Shown one piece after another: positions 1 through 7,541 of a DNA stretch of 14,329 nucleotides. The notes beneath the pieces were generated by a model, which worked only from the letters and a program-made list of their open reading frames with translations, was not told the origin of the DNA and made no database searches. This DNA is from CALJIC01 sp039805565. Lineage in GTDB: Bacteria > Chloroflexota > Chloroflexia > Chloroflexales > Roseiflexaceae. Location: positions 1 through 14,329 of the forward strand of contig JBDLTZ010000024.1 of assembly GCA_039805565.1 (NCBI GenBank), given 5' to 3'. Each line of letters begins with the position of its first letter. The first letter of the stretch is position 1. A program made the position numbers and the translations under genes.

Positions 1-1
1 G

Positions 2-115
2 GCTGCGGGCGGCTACAGCGGCACCGGCAACGTCGTCGGCGCGCTCTGCGGCCGCGGCCTCGCCCAGCTCACCGCCACCGGCGGGTCCGAGCTGCTGCGC
101 GGGATCGCCGGCTAG
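2..115 (+). CDS. C-terminal fragment of a probable FAD-dependent oxidoreductase (DAO-like)
   Basis: This is the last 37 codons of a gene that enters from the left edge, ending in TAG at 113-115. The peptide begins AAGGYSGTGNVVGALCGRGL. A GY-S/N-G-x-G segment followed by GR-G/A-L and a short helix is how the FAD-binding domain usually closes in glycine/sarcosine oxidase-like (DAO, PF01266) enzymes, where it packs against the flavin. The frame is the only one with that pattern and its codons are G/C at almost every third position. Substrate cannot be judged from the fragment. A heptamer array begins 12 bases after the stop. Confidence 0.5.
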   Translation, partial: AAGGYSGTGNVVGALCGRGLAQLTATGGSELLRGIAG

Positions 116-127
116 CGCTCACAACGT

Positions 128-246
128 AGCACTCAGCACTCGGCACTCAGTACTCAGCACTCAGCACTCGGTACTCGGTACTCAGCACTCAGCGCTCAGC
201 ACTCGGTACTCAGCACTCAGCACTCAGCACTCAGCACTCAGCACTC
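128..246. repeat. Tandem heptanucleotide array, 17 units of RGYRCTC
   Basis: Seventeen consecutive 7-base units run without interruption. Most are AGCACTC, with variants GGCACTC, AGTACTC, GGTACTC and AGCGCTC. Every variant differs from the main unit by transitions only, so all units fit RGYRCTC. The array fills most of the space between the oxidoreductase stop (115) and the 3' end of the convergent peptidase gene (266). Period 7 is out of step with the codon frame, so it is not a coding repeat. It resembles the short tandemly repeated repetitive (STRR) heptamers known from cyanobacteria. It has no spacers and is not a CRISPR array. Confidence 0.95.
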
Positions 247-265
247 AGCAGTTGCGCCTCACGAC

Positions 266-1396
266 TCAAGCGCAGAACTCCTCGATCACCCGGCGGTAGA
301 TCGCGGCGCACTGGCGCACGGTCGCGAGATCCACCCACTCGACGAGCGCGTGCGCCCCGGCGCCGCCCGGCCCGAAGAGCACCGTCGGGATCCCGGCCTG
401 TGCCAGCGAGGCCGCGTCGGTCCAGTAGTGCACGCCCACTACCGCCGGCTCGCCGCCCGTCACCGCCGCGGCGTGCCGCCGGACCATGGTCGGCAGGGGC
501 GCGTCGGCCGCAGTCTCCATCGGCTCGCGGCTCACCCCGCGGCGCACCGTCGCCCGCAGCTCCGGATCCCCGGCCGCCAGGCGCGCCACGATGTCGGTCA
601 GCTCCGCCTCGGCCTGCTCAGGGCTCTCACCCGGGATCGTGCGGCGCTCGACCGACAGCACGCAGCGCTCGGGGTACGACGAGAGCTCCTGCCCGCCGCT
701 GATGAGCGAGGCGTGCGCCGTGCCGCTGCCGAGCAGCGGGTGGGTCGGGTGGGCCAGCAGGCGCCGGCTCAGCGCGTCGAGCTCTACCAGCACGCGGCCC
801 ATCTTTGCGATCGCGTCCACCCGCCCCGGGATCGAGCCGTGCGCCGCCGCGCCGCGCGTCTCCACCTCCAGCCACACGAACCCCTTGTGCGCCACCACCA
901 GCTCCAGCTCGGTCGGCTCGGCGATCAGCGCCGCATCCGCCCGGTAGCGCGAGGCCACGTCGATCGTCCCGAGCCCGGCGTACTCCTCGTCCATCACCGC
1001 GGTGAAGATCACGTCGCCGCGCAGGCCCATCCCGCGCGCCTGCGCCACTGCCGCCATGCAGGCCGCCACGCCGCACTTCATGTCGTAGGCGCCGCGCCCG
1101 TACAGCCTATCCCCCTCGATGCGCGGCTCGTGCGGCTGCTCCATCCCCGCCACGCCCACCGTGTCGATGTGGCCGTTGAGCAGCAGCGTCTGGCCGCCGC
1201 CCGTGCCGCGGGCCACCGCCACCACGTTTGGCCGGCCGGGGCGCACCTCGTCCAGGTGAACCTCCAGGCCGGCCTCCTCCAGCCAGCCGGCGATGAAGCG
1301 CGCGACCGCCCCCTCGCCGGCGCCCCCCGGCACCAGGTCCGGGTTCACCGAGTCGATCGCGACCAGATCCGCGAGCAGGCGTGTGACGGTGTCCAT
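266..1396 (-). CDS. M20-family metallopeptidase (ArgE/DapE-like deacylase)
   Basis: The 376-residue protein is a cytoplasmic di-zinc amide hydrolase of the ArgE/DapE/carboxypeptidase G2 group, which removes acyl groups from amino-acid substrates. Metal ligands and catalytic residues are in the expected order: His76 and Asp78 in NGHIDTV, Asp105 in YGRGAYDMKCG, catalytic Glu137 and ligand Glu138 in DEEYAGLG, Glu160 in AEPTEL, and His349 in GAGAHALVEW. The dimerisation lid lies roughly at residues 170-290. The ATG at 1394-1396 has an AGGAG 10 bases upstream on its strand. The length is normal for the family. No arginine or lysine biosynthesis genes are adjacent, so the substrate (acetylornithine, succinyl-DAP or a peptide) is not settled and I give no symbol. 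It diverges from the ABC operon. Confidence 0.92.
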   Translation of the reverse strand: MDTVTRLLADLVAIDSVNPDLVPGGAGEGAVARFIAGWLEEAGLEVHLDEVRPGRPNVVAVARGTGGGQTLLLNGHIDTVGVAGMEQPHEPRIEGDRLYGRGAYDMKCGVAACMAAVAQARGMGLRGDVIFTAVMDEEYAGLGTIDVASRYRADAALIAEPTELELVVAHKGFVWLEVETRGAAAHGSIPGRVDAIAKMGRVLVELDALSRRLLAHPTHPLLGSGTAHASLISGGQELSSYPERCVLSVERRTIPGESPEQAEAELTDIVARLAAGDPELRATVRRGVSREPMETAADAPLPTMVRRHAAAVTGGEPAVVGVHYWTDAASLAQAGIPTVLFGPGGAGAHALVEWVDLATVRQCAAIYRRVIEEFCA

Positions 1397-1492
1397 GCGG
1401 TGTTCTCCTGTGTATCGGCCGCGGGCGGCACGAGTGTCGGCTTACGGCGGCTGGCAAAACGGTGGAGTCTTCTCGCTGGTGATGCACGGCTT

Positions 1493-1507
1493 CCTGAGGC
1501 CCTCAGG
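1493..1507. promoter_or_regulatory. 15-bp palindrome, possible operator
   Basis: CCTGAGG and CCTCAGG are perfect 7-base inverted half-sites separated by one C. The site lies in the 198-bp divergent spacer between the peptidase gene and the ABC operon. A one-base loop rules out an RNA hairpin, so a dimeric repressor or activator site is the natural reading. No convincing -35/-10 pair could be placed for either flanking gene, and no regulator gene is adjacent. Confidence 0.35.
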
Positions 1508-1594
1508 CTTCGGCGTTCAGCGTTTCGCCCATAGTATAGGGGCTTGCGCGATGATCTATGCTATGCGTGTACCGTTCGCTCACCGGAGGCCACC

Positions 1595-2578
1595 ATGACC
1601 GTGATCGCAGCCCAGCGTCTCACGATGACGTTCCGCACCCCGGTGCGCGACCCCGGGCTGCGCGCTGCCGTCGCCTCGCTCGTCCGCCGCACCTACCGCT
1701 CGGTGGAGGCCGTGCGCGACATCAGCTTCGCGGTTGCGGCCGGCGAGCTGGTGGGCTTCATCGGGCCGAACGGCGCCGGCAAGACCACCACCCTCAAGCT
1801 GCTCAGCGGTGTCCTGCACCCCACCTCCGGCGCGGCCGACGTGCTCGGCTTCACCCCCTGGCGGCGCGACCACCGCTTCCTGCGGCAGATCGCGATGGTG
1901 CGCGGCAGCCGCCCCCTGGCCGTGCCCGCCGAGCTGACGGTGCTCGACGCCCTGCGCTTCCAGCAGCTGATCTACGAGGTGCCCGAGGAGCAGTTCCGCC
2001 GCAACCTGGCCGAGCTGGTCGATCTGCTCACCCTCGAGCCGCTGCTCCAGCGTCAGGCCCGCGCCCTCTCGCTCGGGGAGAAGATGCGCGCCGGGCTGGC
2101 CTGGAGCCTGATCTACCGCCCGCGCGTGCTCTTTCTGGACGAGCCGACGATCGGGCTGGACGTGGGCGTGGTGGCGACGATCCGGCGCTTCGTGGCCGAT
2201 TACTGCGCCCAGACCGGCGCCACGGTGCTGCTCACCAGCCACGCTATGGCCGATGTGGAGACCCTCTGCCGGCGCGTGATCCTGATCGACCACGGCGCCC
2301 TGGTGTACGACGGCGACCTGGCCGGGCTCTCGCTGCGCCTGGCGCCCTACAAGCTGCTCACGGTGACGCTCGGCGATGAGGGGGCGGTGGACCTGGCGGT
2401 GTTCGGCGAGCTGGTGGCGCGTGACGGGCCGCGCGTGAGCCTGCGGGTGCCGCGCGCGCAGGTCCCGGCGGTCACGGCGCGCCTGCTGGCCGAGCTCCCG
2501 GTGAGCGACCTGAGCGTGGCCGAGCCGACGCTGGAGCAGGTCATCGGGCAGGTGTACCGCGAGGGGGTGCCGACGTGA
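1595..2578 (+). CDS. ABC-2 type exporter, ATP-binding subunit
   Basis: The 327-residue nucleotide-binding protein powers the two membrane subunits encoded next. It shows Walker A GPNGAGKT (57-64), the signature LSLGE (158-162) in place of the usual LSGGQ, Walker B VLFLDE (178-183), the D-loop region IGLDV and the switch His216 in TSH. LSLGE-(R/K)-M is characteristic of ATPases paired with PF06182 (formerly DUF990) permeases. Residues 240-327 form a C-terminal extension. The Q-loop glutamine expected near residue 105 appears to be replaced by serine (VRGSRP). The ATG at 1595 has GGAGG five bases upstream (1585-1589), better than in-frame starts further up. Its stop overlaps the next gene's start. 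The cargo is unknown; relatives include antibiotic and viologen exporters. Confidence 0.92.
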   Translation: MTVIAAQRLTMTFRTPVRDPGLRAAVASLVRRTYRSVEAVRDISFAVAAGELVGFIGPNGAGKTTTLKLLSGVLHPTSGAADVLGFTPWRRDHRFLRQIAMVRGSRPLAVPAELTVLDALRFQQLIYEVPEEQFRRNLAELVDLLTLEPLLQRQARALSLGEKMRAGLAWSLIYRPRVLFLDEPTIGLDVGVVATIRRFVADYCAQTGATVLLTSHAMADVETLCRRVILIDHGALVYDGDLAGLSLRLAPYKLLTVTLGDEGAVDLAVFGELVARDGPRVSLRVPRAQVPAVTARLLAELPVSDLSVAEPTLEQVIGQVYREGVPT

Positions 2579-3342
2579 CCCGCGTGCCGCGCCTGCTGGT
2601 CGCCTACGTCCAGCGCTTCCTGCTGCTCTGGCTGGCCTACCGCAGCTTCGCCTACACCCTTGTGGCGAATCAGGCCGTCACTCCCCTGATCGGCCTGGCC
2701 GTCTGGTCCGCCGCTCTGCCGGCCGCCAACCTCTCGACCTACTACGTGGCGCTGCTGTTCACCCGGCTCGTGACGGTCTCCTACGAGAACCACACCTTCT
2801 CGAGCCGCATCTACAACGGCGAGCTGGCCGACGACCTGCTGCGGCCGCACGCGGTGGTGCTGGCGCCGCTGGGCGAGAACCTGGCCATTCGCGTCTGGCA
2901 CCTGGCGATCGGCCTGCCGGCGCTGGTGGCGGTGTGGCTGGTTGCCCCGGTGCGCCTGACTCCGCCCGATGTGCTGTTGGCGCTCCCCGCGCTTGTGGGC
3001 GCGGCGGCGCTCCAGTTCCTGTTCACCTTCACGCTGGCGCTCTCCGCGTTCTGGACCGAGCGCGCCCATGGCGTGGTGGGGATCGGCGGGACGCTGGTAT
3101 TCCTGCTGGGCGGCGAGGCAGCGCCGGTGCCGCTGCTGCCCGAGGCGATCCGCCCGATCGGCGAGGCGCTGCCGTTCCGCGCGATGCACGGCTTCCCCGC
3201 CGAGGTCGCGTCTGGGCTGCTCGCACCCGGCGAGGTGCTGGTGGGCTACGGCTGGCAGGCGCTCTGGCTGGTGATCTTCGGACTCGCGGCGGCCCTGGTC
3301 TGGCGCGGCGGGGTGCGCCGCTACACTGCGGTGGGAGGGTAG
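2575..3342 (+). CDS. ABC-2 family transporter permease (PF06182/DUF990 type), subunit A
   Basis: The 255-residue integral membrane protein has about six hydrophobic segments, for example near residues 25-48, 104-126, 133-160, 166-180 and 226-243. The motif NGELADDLLRP (81-91) matches the cytoplasmic loop conserved in PF06182 permeases, and the C-terminus RGGVRRYTAVGG parallels that of the next gene. It starts with GTG at 2575, which overlaps the ATPase stop codon in a GTGA junction, with a purine-rich GAGGGGG upstream. This implies translational coupling. It probably forms half of the export channel with the following permease. Confidence 0.9.
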   Translation: MTRVPRLLVAYVQRFLLLWLAYRSFAYTLVANQAVTPLIGLAVWSAALPAANLSTYYVALLFTRLVTVSYENHTFSSRIYNGELADDLLRPHAVVLAPLGENLAIRVWHLAIGLPALVAVWLVAPVRLTPPDVLLALPALVGAAALQFLFTFTLALSAFWTERAHGVVGIGGTLVFLLGGEAAPVPLLPEAIRPIGEALPFRAMHGFPAEVASGLLAPGEVLVGYGWQALWLVIFGLAAALVWRGGVRRYTAVGG

Positions 3343-3344
3343 CG

Positions 3345-4130
3345 ATGCGAAGGGCGCTCCGGCTGATCTGGGCCACGGTGGCTGTCGCGATGCAGCGCGA
3401 GCTGGCGCAGCGCGCCAACCTGGCCTTCGTAGCCGCGCAGACGTTGCTCACCAGCGCGGCTGGGCTGCTGGCGGTGGGCGTCGTCTTCACTCAGACCGAG
3501 ACCCTGGCGGGCTGGCGGCTGGAGGAGGTCATCGTCCTGCTGGGGCTGTTCCAGGTGATGAGCGGGCTGCTGGAGGCGTTCATCGAGCCAAACCTGAGCT
3601 GGTTCGTGAGCAAGGTCATCAGTGGCGAGCTCGACGACCTGCTGCTCAAGCCGGTGCCGTCGCTGCTGATGGTGAGCATGGGGAGCTGCCAGCCGTGGGC
3701 GCTGGTGCAGGTTGTGGTGGGGCTGGCGGTGGTGGCCGCCGGTCTCGCGCCGCTGGCCGAGTCGGTCACGGCCAGCGGCGTGCTCTCGGCGCTGCTGGTG
3801 CTCGCGGCCGGCGCGGTTGTCACCTGGGCCTCGCGCGTGGTGCTGGCGAGCCTTGCCTTCTGGGCGCCGGGCATGGACCCCACGGTGCTCTACCACGCCT
3901 TCTGGCAGCTCGGGCGCTACCCGCTGAGCGTCTACCACCCGGCGGTGCAGCGGCTCCTCACGTGGGTGGTGCCGGTGGCCTTTATCACCAGCGTGCCGGC
4001 TGCGGCCCTGACCCGCGGCGGCTCTCCGGCGCTGGTGCTGGGCAGCATTGTCGCGGCGGCCGGCGCCGCCCTCGTGGCGCTGTGGGTCTGGCGGCGTGGG
4101 CTGCGGCGCTACACCAGCGCGACGAGCTAG
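3345..4130 (+). CDS. ABC-2 family transporter permease (PF06182/DUF990 type), subunit B
   Basis: The 261-residue membrane protein is the second half of the channel. It has hydrophobic segments near residues 27-48, 60-80, 118-136, 145-172, 203-221 and 229-249. ISGELDDLLLKPVP (92-105) and the C-terminal RRGLRRYTSATS are counterparts of motifs in subunit A, so the two permeases are divergent paralogues forming a heterodimer, as is usual for this family. The ATG at 3345 begins two bases after the subunit A stop, with GGGAGG at 3333-3338 as ribosome binding site. No clear intrinsic terminator follows the stop at 4128-4130. Confidence 0.9.
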   Translation: MRRALRLIWATVAVAMQRELAQRANLAFVAAQTLLTSAAGLLAVGVVFTQTETLAGWRLEEVIVLLGLFQVMSGLLEAFIEPNLSWFVSKVISGELDDLLLKPVPSLLMVSMGSCQPWALVQVVVGLAVVAAGLAPLAESVTASGVLSALLVLAAGAVVTWASRVVLASLAFWAPGMDPTVLYHAFWQLGRYPLSVYHPAVQRLLTWVVPVAFITSVPAAALTRGGSPALVLGSIVAAAGAALVALWVWRRGLRRYTSATS

Positions 4131-4184
4131 TACGACAACGAAACGTCGGTGATCAAGGGTAGTGGCACGGCAGCGCCGCACTGC

Positions 4185-4208
4185 ACCCTGAGCGAAGCGA
4201 AGGGTCTC
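4185..4208. repeat. Dispersed short hairpin repeat, copy 1
   Basis: ACCC and GGGT flank the core TGAGCGAAGCGAA, and TCTC completes the unit. The same 24-base pattern occurs at 8576-8599 with both arms changed together. It lies in the 242-base convergent gap between the ABC operon and the SDR gene. Similar GAGCGAAGCGAAG-type intergenic repeats are familiar to me from several bacterial phyla including Chloroflexota. I see nothing else certain in the rest of this gap. Confidence 0.6.
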
Positions 4209-4372
4209 GCAGCGCTGCCGAAGTCGCCGCTCGCGAACGCACGCCCTACGGTGGCCATGTTCGGTGCGCGCGGCACGTGGGTCGATCCGCCGGTACTCGC
4301 CCGCCAGCTACGTTTCCATTGTCTCGCTCCCCCGGGCCATACTGGCGGTCCGGATGTGGCGGCGGCAGAGGC

Positions 4373-5944
4373 TCATGCCTCACCCTCCTCCCACCACGCC
4401 CGCAGGTCGTCGCGCGGCTCCCAGCCGAGCACACGGCGCGCCTTGTCGTTCGGGAAGACGCCGTGCGGCAGATTAGCGTTGATGTGCAGCACCTCGTACG
4501 GCGCCGGGAGCGCGGGGACCGCGAGCGCCCGGTGGATCGCGCGCCCCGCGTCCTGGAATGAGAGCGTGAAGCTGAAGATGTCGCCGCCCGCCGGCGCGTC
4601 GGCGCTCACGAAGCCACAGAACAGCAGCGCCGGCACCTCCATCCCGTAGTGCTCGGCGAACACCCGGCAGATCTCCTGTCCCAGGTACTTGGTGTGGAAG
4701 TAGAGCTGGAAGTGGTGTGGCCCGCCTGGGCGCGGCGGTGCGTCCTCGCGCACCTCGTAGTCCCAGGCGTAGCTCGTGATCCCCGAGGGCGACACCATGA
4801 ACGGCCCGGTGTGGACCACCCGCCTGATCCCGGCCGCCGCCGCCGCGCGCATCACGTTATAGGCCCCCAGCACGTTGACCCGGAAGGCCTTGACCGGGTC
4901 GGCCCGCAGGACGGTGCAGTTGACCAGCGCGTCTGCCCCCTCGCACGCCGCCGCGACCTGCGCCCAGTCGCTCACGTCTACCACTGCCTCGCTGTGCGGC
5001 GGCCCGAGCAGCACCGGCAGCGGCGCGTAGGGTGACTGCGGCTCGCCGCGAGCGACGATCTCCGCCAGCGGCTGGATGTCGGTCAGGCGCAGGGTGTAAT
5101 GCGGCGCGAGCTCCTGGGCGGCGGTGGAGGCTATTGGCCCGCCGGCGCCGAAGATCGTCACGCGCTGGATCGTCCGGCTCGCCAGCGGCTCGGGCGCGGT
5201 GAGCACCTGCTGCCAGGGGCCCCCATCCTGCGCGATCGGTGACGTGTCCCCACGAGCTACTGGCAGTTCCCGCCGTGGCCGGTAGCCAAGCTCACGCGCC
5301 GCGAGGCTCGCGGCCGCGCGCGGGCCGGGCGGGAGCAGGTGGAAGATCGACCACCCTGACCCCTCATACGCCAACGCGCGGCACACCCCCTCGACGGCGT
5401 CCTCGACGTGCAGACAGCGGGGGCCGGGCAGCTCCTCGGTGAGCCCGGCGCCGCCCACAATCCGCCCGAGGCGCAGGCAGATCGTCGGCACGCCGGTCTC
5501 ACGCGCCAGCTCGCGGGCGGCGCACTCAGCCAGCCAGGCGCACAGGTCAGGCGTCGAGGGCGTGGGGCGGGGCCGCCACCCCTCGGTGACGCGCCAGGAG
5601 GCCGGGAGACGCGCGAAGAGCTCCATGCTGCTCCCCAGCACGATCTTCCGCACCCCGGCCGCCTGCGCCGCCAGCGCCAGGTGGTACGTTCCGCGCGTCG
5701 CGTGGTCGATTGCCGCCACGTCGTCCTCCGTCTGCGGAACGATCGGCGCCAGGTGGACCACAGCCGCCGCTCCCGCCAGCAGCTCTCCCACAAAAGCCTC
5801 GTCGCGCAGGTCACCCACGCGTACCTCCACGCGTGGGTCGAGGCCGCTGACATCACCGAGGCTCTGGAGGCGCAGGGGTGTGTCGGGCAGGGCCGCGAGC
5901 AGCGCCCGGGCCAGCAGGCCCGCCCCACCGGTGATCACAATCAT
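4373..5944 (-). CDS. Fused tandem NAD(P)-dependent epimerase/dehydratase (two extended-SDR domains)
   Basis: The 523-residue protein carries two successive Rossmann-fold SDR/epimerase domains. Domain 1 (about 1-245) opens with MIVITGGAGLLARALL. Domain 2 (about 260-523) opens with VTIFGAGGPIAS and keeps the catalytic YxxxK as YFHTK (415-419). In domain 1 the equivalent stretch is CAWLA (135-139), so both Tyr and Lys are missing, and its glycine motif ends in Ala. Domain 2 is therefore probably the active oxidoreductase/epimerase and domain 1 a structural or regulatory partner. The likely substrate is a nucleotide sugar or free sugar derivative, which is inference from the family. ATG at 5944 overlaps the previous stop (ATGA), with AAGGAGA just upstream. 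Ordinary SDR epimerases are about 300-340 residues, so this is a fusion. Confidence 0.82.
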   Translation of the reverse strand: MIVITGGAGLLARALLAALPDTPLRLQSLGDVSGLDPRVEVRVGDLRDEAFVGELLAGAAAVVHLAPIVPQTEDDVAAIDHATRGTYHLALAAQAAGVRKIVLGSSMELFARLPASWRVTEGWRPRPTPSTPDLCAWLAECAARELARETGVPTICLRLGRIVGGAGLTEELPGPRCLHVEDAVEGVCRALAYEGSGWSIFHLLPPGPRAAASLAARELGYRPRRELPVARGDTSPIAQDGGPWQQVLTAPEPLASRTIQRVTIFGAGGPIASTAAQELAPHYTLRLTDIQPLAEIVARGEPQSPYAPLPVLLGPPHSEAVVDVSDWAQVAAACEGADALVNCTVLRADPVKAFRVNVLGAYNVMRAAAAAGIRRVVHTGPFMVSPSGITSYAWDYEVREDAPPRPGGPHHFQLYFHTKYLGQEICRVFAEHYGMEVPALLFCGFVSADAPAGGDIFSFTLSFQDAGRAIHRALAVPALPAPYEVLHINANLPHGVFPNDKARRVLGWEPRDDLRAWWEEGEA

Positions 5945-6474
5945 GGCGTCTCCTTCGGGTGCAGCGCGCGCTGATAGAGCGCCGTGGCGTAGAACTCGTA
6001 GGAGGCCGCGCGGTCCGGGAAGTCCACCACGTGCACCGTGAAGCGCGCCGGCAGGCCATTCTCCGGGCAGCGCTCGCGGAAGAAGCCGCCGTAGGCGCGG
6101 GCGTAGGCCTCGCGCAGGCGCTCGAGCTCGCGCGCGTACCCTTCGGGATCAGCCACCGGGTTGGGCGTCTTGGGCTGGGCGCGGAAGGCGTGGACCTCCA
6201 CGAAGTCCACCTCGGCGATCGACTGGCAGACCCCGGCCTCCTGCAGCCACTTCTCCCAGCAGGCGAATACCAGCGGGATCTCGCGCTCGGGGTCCATGGT
6301 CGCCACGTCGCTCAGCCCGAGCACGCCGGTGGCCGAGTAGCCGCCGGTGAGCCCGGAGAAGTACAGCTTCAGGTCGCCGTCCGGCTGCTCCTCGACGACG
6401 AGGTTCGACAGAACCGGCGATTCGCCCTCGTAGTAGTACGTGAGCTTCCCGCGGCGTTTGACCGTGAAAGGCAT
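5941..6474 (-). CDS. Hypothetical protein, 177 aa, first gene of the SDR operon
   Basis: I do not recognise this family. The protein is soluble, with no signal peptide or membrane segment. The N-terminal half looks beta-rich (residues 8-60, with GLTGGYSATG at 41-50), followed by helical, charged stretches (115-135) and an aromatic C-terminal region containing DFPDRAASYEFYATALY (151-167). The ATG at 6474 is preferred because GTGAGG sits six bases before it; an in-frame GTG four codons earlier (6486) is itself part of that ribosome binding site. It overlaps the SDR gene by four bases, so the two are almost certainly co-expressed and functionally linked. Confidence 0.75.
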   Translation of the reverse strand: MPFTVKRRGKLTYYYEGESPVLSNLVVEEQPDGDLKLYFSGLTGGYSATGVLGLSDVATMDPEREIPLVFACWEKWLQEAGVCQSIAEVDFVEVHAFRAQPKTPNPVADPEGYARELERLREAYARAYGGFFRERCPENGLPARFTVHVVDFPDRAASYEFYATALYQRALHPKETP

Positions 6475-6564
6475 AGGCGTCCTCACTGACTGTGGCGGAG
6501 ATTGTCTGTTTGCGGACTTCTATGATACCATCTTGGCGCTGTCCTCCCGAAGAAGGGGTGCATA
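6475..6564. promoter_or_regulatory. Divergent promoter region
   Basis: These 90 bases separate two divergent genes and are the only AT-richer stretch nearby. TATGAT at 6521-6526 (plus strand) reads on the minus strand as the overlapping TATCAT (6522-6527), so a -10-like element exists for both directions. Possible -35 elements are weak (plus strand TTGTCT at 6502-6507 would suit TACCAT at 6526-6531 with 18-base spacing). The exact start sites are therefore uncertain. Confidence 0.3.
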
Positions 6565-7536
6565 ATGTCAGTGCGTAAACCAGCCGATCAGTACGGGACC
6601 ACCGTGGTTCGCCCGCCCGACTTCGACCAGTTCTGGACGGCGGTCCAGGCCGAGACGGACGCCATCCCGCTCAACCCCAGCCTCACCCACATTCCTATGC
6701 GCTCCACCGACGAGGTGGACACGTACGAGATCCATTACGACAGCCTGGACGGCGTGCGTATCGCCGGCTGGTACTGCGTGCCGAAGGCCTCCTACCTGCC
6801 GCCTCCCTACCCCGCGCTGCTGATCGTCCCGGGCTACATCTCCGAGCCCACCCTGCCGAAGTCCTGGGCCAAGATGGGCTACGCCGCCGTGGGGGTGGCG
6901 CCGCGCGGCAAGCTGCGCTCGAACGCCCGCTTCAACCCCGGCTACCCCGGCCTGCTGACGCACAACATCGTTGATCGCCACACCTACGCCTACCGCGGCT
7001 TCTACATGGACGCTGCCCGCGCCGTGGACTTCGTGCTGACGCGCCCCGAGGTGGACCACACCCGCATCGGCGTGCACGGCAGCAGCCAGGGCGGCGCGCT
7101 CACCCTCACCACCGCGGCCCTGCGCCCGGACGTGATCACCTGCGGCGCGGCCGGCGCCCCGTACCTGTGCGGCTTCATGGACTCGGCGGCGCTCACCCAC
7201 TCCTGGCCCTACGAGGAGATCAACGACTACCTCCGCACCTACCCCGAGCGTGAGCCGCGGGTCCGCGCCACGCTCGCCTACTTCGACGGCATCAGCTTCG
7301 CGCCCGCGATCCGCTGCCCGATGCTGATCTACCTCGGCCTCGGCGACGACGTCTGCCCGCCCGAGACAGGCTACGCGCTTCAGGCGGCGCTCACCTGCCC
7401 CACCGAGCTGCATGTCTACCCGCGCTGCGCCCACGATGCCGGGATCTACTGGGAGATGCCTCAGGTCGAGCAGTTCCTGGCGCGCCACCTGCGCCCAGCG
7501 GCCTACGAGCTGCGCGCCGACCCGACGCAGGGGTGA
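6565..7536 (+). CDS. Acetyl xylan esterase / cephalosporin C deacetylase-like alpha/beta-hydrolase
   Basis: The 323-residue protein matches the AXE1 (PF05448) carbohydrate esterase pattern, which removes acetyl groups from xylo-oligosaccharides and other esters. The nucleophile elbow is HGSSQGGAL with Ser174; GLGDDVCPP supplies Asp261; YPRCAHDAG supplies His290. Also typical are VPKAS before the core strands, LLIVPGY and the RG motif at 114-115. The length is normal. There is no signal peptide, so it acts in the cytoplasm, presumably on imported oligosaccharides. The ATG at 6565 has AGAAGGGG (6551-6558) six bases upstream. The next gene is a diverged paralogue, separated by a heptamer array. 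Substrate specificity is inferred. Confidence 0.85.
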   Translation: MSVRKPADQYGTTVVRPPDFDQFWTAVQAETDAIPLNPSLTHIPMRSTDEVDTYEIHYDSLDGVRIAGWYCVPKASYLPPPYPALLIVPGYISEPTLPKSWAKMGYAAVGVAPRGKLRSNARFNPGYPGLLTHNIVDRHTYAYRGFYMDAARAVDFVLTRPEVDHTRIGVHGSSQGGALTLTTAALRPDVITCGAAGAPYLCGFMDSAALTHSWPYEEINDYLRTYPEREPRVRATLAYFDGISFAPAIRCPMLIYLGLGDDVCPPETGYALQAALTCPTELHVYPRCAHDAGIYWEMPQVEQFLARHLRPAAYELRADPTQG

Positions 7537-7541
7537 GCGGC

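Noticed and set aside
128..246. CRISPR array
   Set aside because: The units are seven bases and contiguous, with no spacers and no cas genes.
350..1534. Long open frame antisense to the M20 peptidase
   Set aside because: It is Arg/His/Ala-rich with no domain pattern, and the opposite strand carries an intact zinc-peptidase motif set. GC-rich third positions create such shadow frames.
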